From Caprimulgus europaeus (lineage: Eukaryota; Chordata; Aves; Caprimulgiformes; Caprimulgidae): a stretch of DNA of 64,000 nt. The notes under the pieces are model-generated. The model saw only the letters and a program-made list of their open reading frames with translations, had not been told where the DNA came from and ran no database searches. This document shows positions 1 to 11,999 of this stretch, piece by piece. Location of the stretch: positions 11,539,686 to 11,603,685 of the forward strand of contig OU015534.1 in NCBI GenBank assembly GCA_907165065.1. Direction: 5' to 3'. The translations under genes and the position numbers were made by a program. Position 1 is the stretch's first letter. The number at the start of each line of letters is the position of its first letter.

Positions 1-445
1 CCTGTCTATACATCTCACCCTGATGGGGCTCTCAGAAGTCATTTGTGGGCTTCTCCTCCACTTTTGGCTTTTATTGTTTAAACTTTCACTCTTTTCCTAC
101 AGATGAAAAGGAGAGAGAATCACCCCGCACTGCTTGGGTTATTGAAAACGAAAGGGAAAGAAAAAGGAAAATATTTTTTCTCTCCTGAAACGAATGTGCT
201 TGCTTTTTTTTATTTTTTTAATTTTTTTTAATACCCTGCCGGGGAAGATCCCAGCCTCCTGGGCTGGAGAGGGAGCTTGCCATCTCTCAGCCTGTTGCTT
301 TCAGGCAAGGTGAAGAGCCACAACTCGTGTTAGCGATGGGAACAAATCTCCTCTTTTGTTCCCTGCAAAAGGCTTTGCTAATTGCCGTTGGCCCAACTCT
401 GCCTTATCTGCGACTGCTCCCAGAAGGGGAGGGCATAGGCAGGTT

Positions 446-575
446 CAAAGAAAGGAAGAAAGAAGAAAAGAAAGAAGAGAAAGCAAGAGAAAACAGTCCT
501 TTTCTTTTCTCCAGCAGCGAGTGTGAGGCAGAAAAACAGAGGGAAAGAAAGAAGAGGGAGCGTGAAAGAGAACAA
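446..575 (+). repeat. Purine-rich (GA/GAAA) tracts
   Basis: Two long runs of A and G (about 447-483 and 540-575) lie either side of a short mixed segment. They are simple-sequence DNA; the open frames over them are low-complexity Lys/Glu/Arg artefacts. Confidence 0.8.
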
Positions 576-640
576 AAAATAAATAAATGGCCTGAGGCTG
601 CCTGGAAGACCCTCTTTCTCTCCTATCAGCTTTTACAGGG

Positions 641-1015
641 GGCAATACATTTTATTCATTGCCAGGTCTGACTTATCGCAGCCTTGTTTTTAATGAGGTA
701 TAATAAGGGGAACATTTTGTAACAACACGGTTCCTCTATTTTATCCGACAAACAGCTGTGTCATGGCCGTCGCTGGGAGAATGAATCATATCTCCCTGCC
801 TGCATATGCTAACTCCCATGTAATTACCCTCGCATCTTAAATAAAGCAGGCCCTAAACCTGTCGCTCAGATTACAAGCAAACGGTGCAGACCTCGTAACT
901 GGGGCCTCTATCATTACAATTAATTTATCACAGGAGCGGCTGAGATTAGAGACTAGAATTAAAACGCAGAGCAGGGAGTGTGCCGCAGGACTGACAGGGA
1001 GACAGGGAGAGGAGT
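641..1015. promoter_or_regulatory. Conserved-element-like block in RNF220 intron 2
   Basis: The block is unique, non-repetitive and AT-leaning, with homeodomain-type words close together: CATTACAATTAATTTATC at 913-930, GAATCATATC near 783, and TAGAATTAAAAC near 954. It lacks coding features and simple repeats. This texture is typical of deeply conserved developmental enhancers, but no alignment was possible. Confidence 0.4.
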
Positions 1016-1029
1016 TTTACTGCAGAGGC

Positions 1030-4000
1030 AAGGCAGGCTAATTCCTTAACTGGAGCAATCCTAGAGATTTTTTTTTTTTCTTTCCTTTAACTTATTCGCT
1101 CAAGTTATTTTACCGAGGCTACGGCAGGACATTTTTCTCCCTGAAATGTCAGGAAGTAGGAAGCAAAGGGAACTTTGCCCTGAATTAAGCCCATTCAATA
1201 AACACAAATGTACAAAGGCTCCAGTCCAGGTGCGTGTCCATGTGTCCAGATATGTGCACTCCTGCAGTTTTATGGAAGACACGGATACGGTGCTTGGAGA
1301 CGGATATGCCGATGTATACATAGACTACACAGGTAGAGAACAGGTAGATGTGCGAGAGCGTTTCTTCTTCACCACTACACAGAAACGGTGGAAACATAAA
1401 GTCTGTTTTTTCAGAACTTCTCTACTTTAAATACAACTTGTCCAGTAGAACAGCCCACTCCTCCTTGAAGCTGCCCCCAGCACCAATGCAACACGGGTTT
1501 GCTGTGCACAAGCACATCTGCCACTGCAGGGCGGCCCTTGCTCCCCGCACCCACGCTCACTGGTATGGGTCACGCGTCCACACCAGGCTCCTCGCACTGC
1601 TCCTTCTCCTTGTCTGGAAGAAAGCAGAGGCAACCAAAGGTGCCAAAGCAAATTCAGATATAGACCTTGCCTACAAAGAGCTTCAGGAGCAATGCATCTG
1701 CTTTGTTTGGAGGGCACACGGTTTACCAAGACCATTGTATGAGCAGCTCTGGGCGCTGTGCTCTCCTGTGAACTCCTTTACACTTGCACAGCCCGTTTTC
1801 CACGGCCTTGCAGCCCCTCAGCCCACGCACAGCACCACAGAGCACAGCAGCCTGCATCCTGCCCGAGGCCGTCCCCACTCCAGTGCGCCCCTTCCCAGCA
1901 GGACAGCCTGCCTTACGGCCAGACCCTGAGCCATTTACTCATATTTAATAATATATAGTGGGGTGAGGAAGGAAGGGGAAAAGCCTTTAAAGTCAGTCCC
2001 TTTAAGGTCTTTTTGCATTAGAATAGCAATTTTTGCTTGGTGTGAAGACTCTCTGATGAGCTCACTGTCAGAGCTCCTCCGGGCATGAAGACCACCCCTC
2101 CTCAGCCATGGTATATTGCTGATTACTTATAATATCCAGCAAAATAGCAAAAGCAAACAAAGCTGATGAACAATTTTATACCCACATCAGCTCCATGCAC
2201 TCCTGCACAAGGCAGCTCACTGCGTCCTGCCTTTTCTCCAGCACCGCTCTCCCTAGAAGGTCCCAGACCCCTCAATGCTAACTCTGTCTGTGGGCAGGCA
2301 TCTCCAAGCAGAGGAATACCAAGACATCAGCTCTGCAGCTAGATGTACAGAGAAAAAGACTCCACAGACAGCAAAGGCCTGCTGGAATCAAAGGGAGTAA
2401 GATGATTCTCAGTCAGCAGCATCTAGAATAGATCTAACTGTAGGATCAGGACTAATGCAGTAAAATATAAAGAAAAATCCTTTGATTAAAATTGTATGTA
2501 TTTTTTTTTAAATAATCTCTCTTTTTTTTAGAAACTTCTGTGATTGTTGCACTGGGAAGAATAATGAAAAACTGTTTTACTTTCTATTATCAAGAATTTG
2601 GGCACTTTTATCAGTTTTCAGTATTGAAAACAGCTTTCCTCTCCTCACTTTTGCTTCCGGTTGCTCTGCAGTGCCTTATCTTTCAGAGTTTTGGGCAAAA
2701 GCTCAATACTGTAAGACTTGAGGTGGAAGACAAACAGATGAAAGGAAAAGAGGAAGGTTGGTTTTAAAAGGTTTGGTGCGCATATTTATTTAGAATTACT
2801 GGTTGGTTGGTTGGGTTTTTTTTGATATTTTGTAAACATTATTTCTTACCAAAACCCCAATCTGAGAGAAAATGACAGACATGTTATAGAAAGAGCTAAA
2901 ACACTTAAATCAAAGCATGCCGGCCTGTCAGCAGCGCACTCCAGCCAGCAGGAAGGTTATAGTTTTATGGGCACGAGAGTTGTCACTTGTGGGCAAAAGA
3001 AGTGACCTGTGGTCCTTCCAGCCCAGTGTGGTGTCTCCAGCAAAGGCCAGACCAGATGCTTCTGTGAAAGATCAAACGAAAGAAGACAAAAGGAAGACAC
3101 CACTGTAAACAGTTACAGGGCAGCCTCAATTCAAGGGAAGTTTCCACCCCAAAAGCCGGCCACTGGCATATGCTCTGTTCTCATGGCAGAAGGCATTTAG
3201 CAACATCTTACAGGATTAAGCCCTAAAACTCCACTCTCCAGTATCAATGGGACTGGAAAACTAGAATCTTTTAAAAATTATAACTAGTATTTAAAATCAC
3301 AGCTTTTTGCTTCTCTTTTCTACCTGCTGGTGCTTGCTTTTATGATGTGTTTGCTAACCAGGTCTTGGAAATACAGAGCTTTCAGACTGAAACCCGTGAG
3401 CCAGCACGGCCAATTTAACACATATACTGAATATGTATCTGTGCAATATCTCACAGCACATCCCACCCATCCTGACAGCATTTCCTTCTTCCCTGAAACT
3501 CCATGGTGGGATGCAGCCTGCCGGCATGGGCAGATGGGTGGATGGCACTGCACGCTCCCGTGCCTGCAGCTCTGGCTTGGCTGCGGCCAAGCGGGGCTGG
3601 GGGGATGCGGCCCCGAAGGCAGGCGGTGAACATGCCGCTTTGTATTTTCTGCTCACAATTGGCAGCTTCCTCCACCCACCCAAACAGAGCCCGCAATGTT
3701 TTTTAAAATGCAGTCAGCAGCTGGAAACTAAGGCAACTTCTGTCTCCTATTGAAAGTCTCCCAGCAAAGCCGCAGCCTTCCCTGGACCACCCTGGGTCAT
3801 GTAAATTCAGCAGATTATCCATCCCTAACTCTCCTCATCTATCACCCGCCTCTGTTATCGATCTGCTCCTCTGAGTAAGTGGGGCCCGGGCTGTCCGTTG
3901 CTGAGTCCTGCAAATCTGGCCAGACGCACGTGTGACTGCCTGGGAGAGCGAGGGGGACAGGTTCAATAATGCTGGGTTACTGCCACCGCACAGCCTGAGC

Positions 4001-6428
4001 CGAGCTGATCTATGGGCTCGGCAAAGGGAGGATTCAAAAGCAGGACAAGGCTTGGCCATAATGCCACAGGACTCAATCTAATCCCATGACACTCAGCTTT
4101 AAAGGCAATATTGCCAGCCCTCAGCTGCCTGCTGAGGCTGGGAAGTCACTTCCACGGCACAGTGGAAGAGATTAAATGCCTTCTTTCCATCCATAAGACA
4201 CCGACAGCACCTCAGCTAACCGTCTGCTCCTCCATTTTGCAGGCGAAGTGCCTATCTCCCCATGCTCTATTTGAGCTCTTTGCCAGAATCACTTAAAATC
4301 CCAAGGCTCGGGACTGTAAAACTCCCCCATTTCAAACCCAGGTGACTTACAGCTGAGCTAAATTCCCCTCTCGGTTTCACCTCGGCAAGCTCTCGCAATG
4401 GTAGCCCAGCTGCAGAGCTCAGCAGAACACAGCCCTCCACCTGGGGTCAAAGCCCTAAACATTACACACACGCCACCTGCACTGCCAATCTCAATAATTT
4501 TCATTAAGTTCTTGTGCTTTAATATACAAATAAAACTGAAAGATGAACCAAGTGTAATCACACCAGCAGTGTGTTTCTCCCCCTGTAAAGATCTTGCTTA
4601 TAACCGCATGGCGAGGTCTGCTGTAGTCAACTCACCCCAGTGGGGTGCTAATGCTGGGAGCTGGAGATAACCATTGAACTGGGAATACTGTTAACAATTT
4701 CCCTACTGATCTTTCAGCAAATGTGTGTATCTATGATGCTTATTCATAATCTCAAACTGCTCTCCATGTGTCCCAAAGAGGTGACAAAAACCTTGCCCAT
4801 CTATCCAGCTGCCAAAACCTCCCACTTCCCCCCACTTCTACAATGCAGCTGAGTATTGTTAATATGAAAATCTTCGGCCTATTGATTCCTCAGAATATGA
4901 GGGTGACAAAAATGCATTGAATTTAACATAAAAATAAACAACTCATGGCTGCTATATTGACTGTATTATTCATACTATGTTTTAATTCATTCGCCTTTCA
5001 CGCAGCAGTTGCAGATTTTCACTGGCTGTGTCAGACTCCTTCCAAAGCCCGGACTCAGCAGCTCTTGCTTGCTGAAAGCAATCAAGTCCCCAGTCCAACT
5101 CCAAATGCAACTGGACCAAAGACATTATAGACGGAGAACATCAGCCTGCACGGTGCAAAAACTTGAAGCAACGTGTGGTGGTGCTTCCTTTTGGACACTA
5201 ACCTGTGTTACAGGACATGACTAAGCCTAACTTGGTTTCAAAGGCTGAAAGAACAAGGAAGCTAATCCATCCTTTGGAAGGATGTTCAACCACCTCAGGG
5301 GCCTCAGGTTGACTAACCCCACCCTAACCCAACACCAATGGTTTGGCTGGGCATTTTATAACATGCTCGTGATACTTGTATCTCAGCCTGGATTCCCCTG
5401 GACTCCATACCATGACTATGCAGCACGCACCAGATAATCTCTCTCCCTGACAGTCCAACAGGCCAAAAGCTCTGTGCACATCAGGGGGCCTGAAACTCTC
5501 CTGTGGATGCGGTGAACACAGAAAACTCTGCACCATCTCCAGGCTTTCTCAAGAGAGTGGAACAGCAGGGCTCTGGGGAAGAAAGACCTGATTTTAAACA
5601 GAAAGATGGGGTTGGAACCCCACCCCATGTCACACCAAGCACTACTAAAACCAAAACAAACCAGGCAGGCCCATAGGTCGTAAGAATTAAAGGCATGATT
5701 CCCCCTTTCTAACGATGCTTTTACAGAAACTGTTCCACTGTAAAACTTTATGATTTGAATCTTTATAGCTGCCAGCAGAGCACATGTTCACTGCCTTAAA
5801 TTATAACTTAATCTCAACAGAATTTGTGCTTTCCAGCACTCTGTGGATAGAGTAAAAGACAAGAGGCAGAACTTTGTGCCTGCTGCTCACCTGCCTCCTT
5901 GGACCATGACCTCCAGAGGTACCATGTGCTGGGGTGCAACTGCACCCTCAAACCAGCTCCCATCTGGAGATGCTCTGCAGCACAGGTGCTTAAGCACACC
6001 TTGCAGCTCAGGCCCAGAGGTGCCCACAGGGCACTGTTATGGTGCTGTTTACCACCATGATTGCTAAAACACTAAAATGGAGCAATGCAGATATCAATAA
6101 ACACAGCAAAGGGGCCAGTGGAGACATGACAGCAGCATCCCAGCCCAGCTTTGTGGGGCCAACGCATCCTCCCTGGGAGGATCACACTCATCCAGTGCTA
6201 GTGGAAAGTACCTGGGGCAGCAAGGAACCCTTCACTCATTCAAAGAGTAGAAAAGGACCAAATCTGCAACTGCTGCTGTCACAGGTTCAGTGAGTAACAG
6301 TCTCTCCCCCAGAGTACACCACCTTCCAGTGATGAACCTACATAATCTGTCTACTAACACATTTGCTCTCAGGTCTGCTTTCTTCAGCAAAAGTAGCTCT
6401 GGCAAGGCCATACTTAAGCTACACTCGT
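1030..6428. other. Intronic DNA, no gene seen
   Basis: The sequence is mostly unique and of mixed composition. It has a short GGTT repeat at 2801-2813 and a segment at 4440-4620 that resembles a conserved element (listed separately). Open frames of up to 193 codons (1348-1929, plus strand) show no recognisable domain and overlap frames on the opposite strand. Confidence 0.6.
4440..4620. promoter_or_regulatory. Conserved-element-like block in RNF220 intron 2
   Basis: Unique AT-leaning sequence includes CTCAATAATTTTCATTAAG and GCTTTAATATACAAATAAAA, followed by GTGTAATCACACC. Words of the homeodomain (TAAT) type are concentrated here. The call rests on texture only. Confidence 0.3.
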
Positions 6429-6680
6429 AGAATCATAGAATGGGTTGGGTTGGAAGGGACTGTAAAGATCCTCTAGTTCCAACCCCCCTGCCATCAGCAG
6501 GGACACCTTCTACTAGACCAGGTTGCTCAAAGCTTCATCCAACCTGGTCTTGAACACTTCCAGGGAGGGGCATCCACAACTTCTCTGGGCAACCTGTTCC
6601 AGTGTCTCACCACTCTCACAGTAAAGAATTTCTACCTAATATCCAATGTAAATCTACCCTCTTCCAGTTTAAAGCCATTT
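6429..6680 (-). mobile_element. CR1 LINE 3' fragment
   Basis: The plus strand begins AATCATAGAATGGGTTGGGTTGG, the complement of the CR1 3' end with its ATTCTATG octamers. It continues through the CR1 core (CCAACCCCCCTGCCATCAGCAGGGACA, ACCAGGTTGCTCAAAGC, CACAGTAAAGAATTTC and TAAATCTACCCTCTTCCAG) and stops abruptly near 6680. The element is sense on the minus strand, 5' truncated like most CR1 copies, and has no coding capacity. Confidence 0.95.
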
Positions 6681-9600
6681 AAAGGCTTCCACACTAAAGG
6701 AGAGTGTCATCCTCTGTGGTCTCTGACATGCTTTCCCCACACAAATACCTTGCTCAAAAGAATCACATTGGTTATTGCTGGCTTTTTTAAAACCTTGCTG
6801 CACATATCCAGAGCAGAAGAAATACAAAACAGCGTGCAATGTGGGTTTCAAGCATATCATGCAATATTGGAAGAAGCCCATGCCTTATGTGCATGCTTGC
6901 ACATTGAAGATGACAGCAGAGGCAAATGCTGTAAGGAAATGGCCAGCCATCTGCAGGGAGGAGTGCTCGGGAACGTTTTTCTCAATTCCTTCTCATCTTC
7001 AGCAACAAGGCAGAAAAAAGCAGTCAATCAATACAACCGTAAAATTTGTAACCCAAGTAACCTTTAAACACTAAACAATGTCATACTAAACTAAAACAAA
7101 CTGCACAAAATCCCAGTTAGGCATCAAAACAGCCCTGGGTCAGCCAGACTGAGAAAACAGAGATAAAAGGCTCCAGCATCCTGCCGTACCGAGCCCTGGC
7201 ATCCTTTCTGCTGAGCCCTGGGTACCCAGGAATGGATGTTTCTCCTCAGGCAGCCACACACCGCAGCTTTCATTTTGTGAGTCTTCTGCAGAGGTGACCT
7301 CACTAGACAGCTGGTGTCACCATACCCCTGCAACCCCTAGACTTGAAAGCTATAAGGTCTATCTCTCCATCTTTGCTCTCCACTTCCACTCCCTCTGCAA
7401 TTTGGTCACACCTTTTCCCTTTGCATCTTCTTTCCTTTTCTTCTAGAGGGGGAACTGCTTTTTCCCTTCTTCCAGTTGACTATGTGTCAATAAACTTACA
7501 TGGAACCATTTTTGCTGCCAGCTGCTGATCCTGCACTTTAATCTGCTGTGACTCTTGTTTATTAAAGCATCTCCCCACCCAACAGGTTACGTCAGTATTG
7601 AGCTCCTACAGTAACTGGTGGGTATTTCTAGGAGAGCATCCAATGCTCCATACTTTGTGCCTGCGCAACAATGGGAATCTGAGGACTATAAAGAATTTGT
7701 AAATAAACCTGGCAAGCCTTTTAATTTCTTTCTTCTGCTACTCTAATCTCATTTTTTCTAGGGGAGGGGGATGCAGGCAGGATAAGAGACTGCTCTTTGA
7801 GAGCTGAAGTTTGTCAGTTCAAACTGGACATCTAGTACCTGGCAGACCTCACCTTTCATGAGCCACGTGTGACTATGAGCTTCCCTTTGATGCTTTCTCC
7901 TCTGGTTCTTTTAGGCTGCAGTCCAGTAACTTTCCTTCTTTAAAGGAAGGCCGAGGTGATTTTGTTTCCTGACTTTTGAAGAGCTTTTCCTCTTCTTTCT
8001 TTGATCTGGGTAGTGAATTTGATCTCCCAGAAGAGCAGGATGAGTGTGTCTCCTTGCAGCCCAGTTCCGGGCAGTCAAGATTTGATTCATTGATTCGTTT
8101 ATTTTTATTTGGCTTTTTTTGTTTGGCAAGCTGAATACGGGGCTGTAAGCAAGGTCTTTCTTTAGGTCCAGGAGAAGGATGGTGTTTCCCTGAACCTGGC
8201 TGAGTCTGTGCTTCCGTGCCTGCAGGCAGGATGCCAGGGCATCTCTGGAGGCACTTCCACCATCTTCTCAGGAATGCAGGGATGCTCACCTCTCCCTCCG
8301 GCTCCATCATGGCCCTGGACATCTAAATAGTGTGTGCTGATAAAATATCTGAGTCCTCCAGGGAATTCCCTGCTTCAGTTTCCATCATGTTTTGTGGGAG
8401 GCTGCAGAACAGGTGTCTGCTGACCATTTGTGCTCACTGCTGGCCTGGTAGCCAGAGGAGGGACGAAGAGGAGTGAAGGAGGGAGCCTAACCTCTCTGGG
8501 GATGGAGAGGAGCCTGTAACAGACCAAGCACTCCACAAAATCGCCCTACTGAAGGATAAGCTGAAGCTCTTGAAGGGTCTTTATCTCAGTGACAGCCCTC
8601 TGGAACTCCAGCACTAGTCTGAATGCTTCTTCCAAACAGCCATGCACAGTGAACCCCACAGCAAACCTCTTCCACACCTGCTGGCACCTTTCCATCCCAA
8701 AAGGAGGAGATGGAGGTCCTGATGTGCCTTGACCAGTCCCTGGCTGGAATTTTAGGAGACCTGTGACAGTTTGGAATCAAAAAGGTTGGGGAAAAGGTAA
8801 ATAACAATTTAGAAAAGGTGCTCTGAGGTGAGGTGAGCAAGGAGGATGGAGCCAGTCCAACAAGTCAGAGCCCTCCTCCAACGAGCTGACCAGCTGAGCA
8901 TCCTCAGCTGTGCACTGGGGTGTGGCTCCTGCCCATGTCCCCAAGCACTCGAGCCAACTTGGGACAATTCCTGCTCCTGGGCTGCTGCTGGGGCAGTGGA
9001 TCAGGAGTCTTGCTGGCAGCCTAGCCCACGGTTTCCACCCATCATGGAGAATCAGCTCATGGCTGCACTGCAACGAAGAGCAATGTGAATGTTTGTGGGA
9101 GTGTTACTGAAGTTTTCAACATCCTGACTGACCAGTGTCAGAGCTGGGACAAGGACAGGAGCCCCTCGCTCCCAGACCTGAGACAGGCAGCAGTGCTGTA
9201 TATTCAATAAATAACTGGGGTATTTACTCAAATGAATGACTCTGAGCCTGTTCCAAGAAGTTAATTTAGTGCTAACTGACTGGATGAAAATGAAAAGGTC
9301 TCATTTTACATTAAGAATGATCACCTGACAGTTTTACTGAATATATTATGACAGGATTTATATGGCTATATAATTTTAGGGTATATTTGGAAGATTATTA
9401 TCCTGATTTAAATAAACACGACCTCAAGAAAATCAACACTGAGTTGAGGACTTTTCACACAAGAAAAAAGGCAAGAAACTAGCTCCGAAATGAACCCCAG
9501 TTGTATCTTGTGCCTTCCACCAGCCACAATTCCCAAAGAAGTCCTCAATTCCACTAACTTACAAACACTAATGAACATGGCACAAACTTCTTACCCCAAA

Positions 9601-11640
9601 TATCTTATCTCTGCACGGGGAGGGGAGCAGAGAGGGAACTCGGCAGATTGTGAGGGCTGGAGGGAGAGAGGGAGGGGTGGAAGGAGGAAGGAAAAAGAGG
9701 TTTGGATGTCAAAAGTGCCCCTTAAGAAAATGTTGCTTAAAGGATCTTCTATGAGGAAAAAGAAAACAAGTGAGAAATAGCAAATATATTGTTGACTTGA
9801 GTAAAGGAATTGCTCTCATGCATGCCAACCTATTTTCCAAGGGATGTTCCCATTCTCTGAACAGACATGGGGCACAAAGGAGACTTTTGGGTGTTTTTGT
9901 CTCTGGTGCTCAGGGGCAGCTGGCAGGCTGTAGGCTTCTGCTTGACACAAGAACAGCCCTGAAATGAGGCTAAAATATGCCCCATTGCCCGGAACCATGG
10001 GATGGAGGAAAGGCTGCATGACCTGGCATGCTCCTGTTGCCTCCCCAGCAGCTCTGCACCGCGCCGGTGTCTGCAGCCAGCATCAGTGCAAAGCCCTCTG
10101 GCCAAACCCATGTGGATGGGGCACCAGAGCTGCTTTCCATGGGGCTGTGCCCATCTTCTTTCCAGCTTCCATAGGCTGCAGTGACTCATGTGAAGGGGCT
10201 TTGATGCAAATAAGTGCCTAAGACATAATCAGCTATCTCTCTCAGCCTCCCCAGGTCCTGAATCCCTTTCCTCCTCATCCTGTGTCTCTAAGTGTAATTG
10301 TATACCAGAAAACCCTTCTCAAGGCTTGTTCTGTTTTACAGACTGCCTGATGGGATTATCTTTCCTGTCGTTTTGAAGCTTGTATAAGCATGTGCCTTAC
10401 ACCACTCAAGCTAAATCACACTCAAGGCACTTTGTCTGTCTAAATTGTTTTGAGGACTAAAAGTAATTTATTTACAGATCATGCTATTTATTTTGTAAAA
10501 AATACATGTAAAAAAAATTTCTAAATTAAATATAAGAAGTAGGTAATAAGGACATTGCAGTCAAGTAGCAATATCCTGTAGAGCAGATAAGTGCCAAATA
10601 GCAATGATCTTAAACACGCTGGAAACTGCACACTCTGGCCTCAGACCACACAAAGAAAAGGAAACTTATTTGGTCAGGCACAGTCTTCCTGGGAGGTAAC
10701 ACTCACTTAGATATTACAGTGATGACATATCCTAGACATATCCAAGACAGGTAGATCGATTATTCGTGTAGCAGTAACCTTGGGGCAATATTTGTCTGTC
10801 ATAACCCCAAAGCAGATCAACCAACATTTAGGGACTAATCTGATGCCCAGTCCAGTCAGTGCAAATTTTTCCATTTATTTACTTCCACGGCTGCTGGATC
10901 AGACCTTTTGGGACTGCAAAATATCATATGAGCTCCTGCTGCCATTGGAAGAGCTATAAATGTGCAAAGAGCAGAAGCTAAGGAGCAGCAGGTGGAATTT
11001 GGTCATGGGTTTATTAAGTAACAGAAACATTGCCCAGAGCTGGAGGGTGCCAGTGCCCAGAGCGGGGGTCAGTGGCAGACACAAGCCCCTCCATGTGCTT
11101 GCTTTGAGCATGGAGAATGTGTGCTTGCTACGGGAACACACCTAGGAGCACATCAATTCTGGAGGCACATCTCCACCTCCACCTTGGGACACTGGTGGCA
11201 GACACGGGGTCACCTGGAGCATCACCACCCCACACCTATGGGCAGGGATGTCTTTCAAAGAGCAACTAGATGAGGCCAAAGTCTGTGTTCATTCCCTCCA
11301 GTATGGACCCAAGTGCCACAGCTGACTTTCTGGGGTTTATTCTGGATTTAAGTGGGTGTGGGGAAAAAAAAAAGGCTCATCAGGGAGGGGACTGCATGTT
11401 TTAAAGTGCTGCAGCAGGCTCTGAGAGTCCACTTATTTCTGAGTGAAGATGGATACCTCAAGAGGTTCTCCTCACCAGTAAATAATTCATAAAAAACAAA
11501 CAAGCTCAGGTCTGTTTGAATTAGAACAAAATATTTCTTTAGAAAAGTGAAGTGATTAAGCACAGGAGGAGCTGGAGATGACAGCTGGTGTCTGCAGCTC
11601 CTGATGAGTCACCTTCACTCGCCAAGGCCCCTTTCTCCGG
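6681..11640. other. Intronic DNA, no gene seen
   Basis: This stretch is unique intronic sequence. A purine-rich segment lies at about 9617-9700. A 149-codon open frame occurs on the minus strand at 7873-8322 but has no recognisable domain (see findings). No RNA gene or further transposon was identified. Confidence 0.6.
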
Positions 11641-11960
11641 GAAGTGCTGCTGCTTTTTTTTTAACCCTTTGAGATTCCCAGGAATGATTTGTCACTGGGG
11701 TTATTAGCATTTCTCCCTTGATATCGACAGCTTGTCTTTCCTCCTTCTAACCAGTGAGTGATTTCTTCACACGCTCGCCAAATATAGCCAAATCACCATG
11801 GTAAACGTATCGACAGAATCATATTAACAGCTGCTGAGCATTTACAGGGCTGTAAGTTATACAAAAAAAGAAGGAAGGAAAACACACATGGAAATAAACC
11901 AACTCTGATCAGCAGTGACAAGCATTTATTTAGGAGTCACTCGATGGAAATATTTTTTAT
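11640..11960. promoter_or_regulatory. Conserved-element-like block in RNF220 intron 2
   Basis: Unique sequence contains GGGGTTATTAGCATTTC, TTGATATCGACAGCTTG, CGCCAAATATAGCC and GTAAACGTATCGACAG, with CpG retained outside any CpG island. Retained CpG and mixed homeodomain-like words suggest constraint. Its left edge holds one copy of the 30-bp repeated word described at 13355. Confidence 0.35.
11656..11685 (+). repeat. 30-bp repeated word, copy 1
   Basis: T7 AACCCTTTGAGATTC-CAGGAAT occurs here and again at 13355-13384 with one mismatch (C against G). The flanks are unrelated apart from the extra T residues. It contains CTTTGA, a TCF/LEF-like core. Confidence 0.8.
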
Positions 11961-11999
11961 GCTTTAATTGCTAATTTTAGGCTCCTACAGAAAGGTGGC

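Noticed and set aside
327..671. Lys/Glu/Arg-rich open frame and its antisense
   Set aside because: It is the translation of a purine simple-sequence tract.
1348..1929. 193-codon plus-strand open frame
   Set aside because: No domain, and it is antisense to another open frame. The short Leu/Val stretch is not convincing as a signal or membrane segment.
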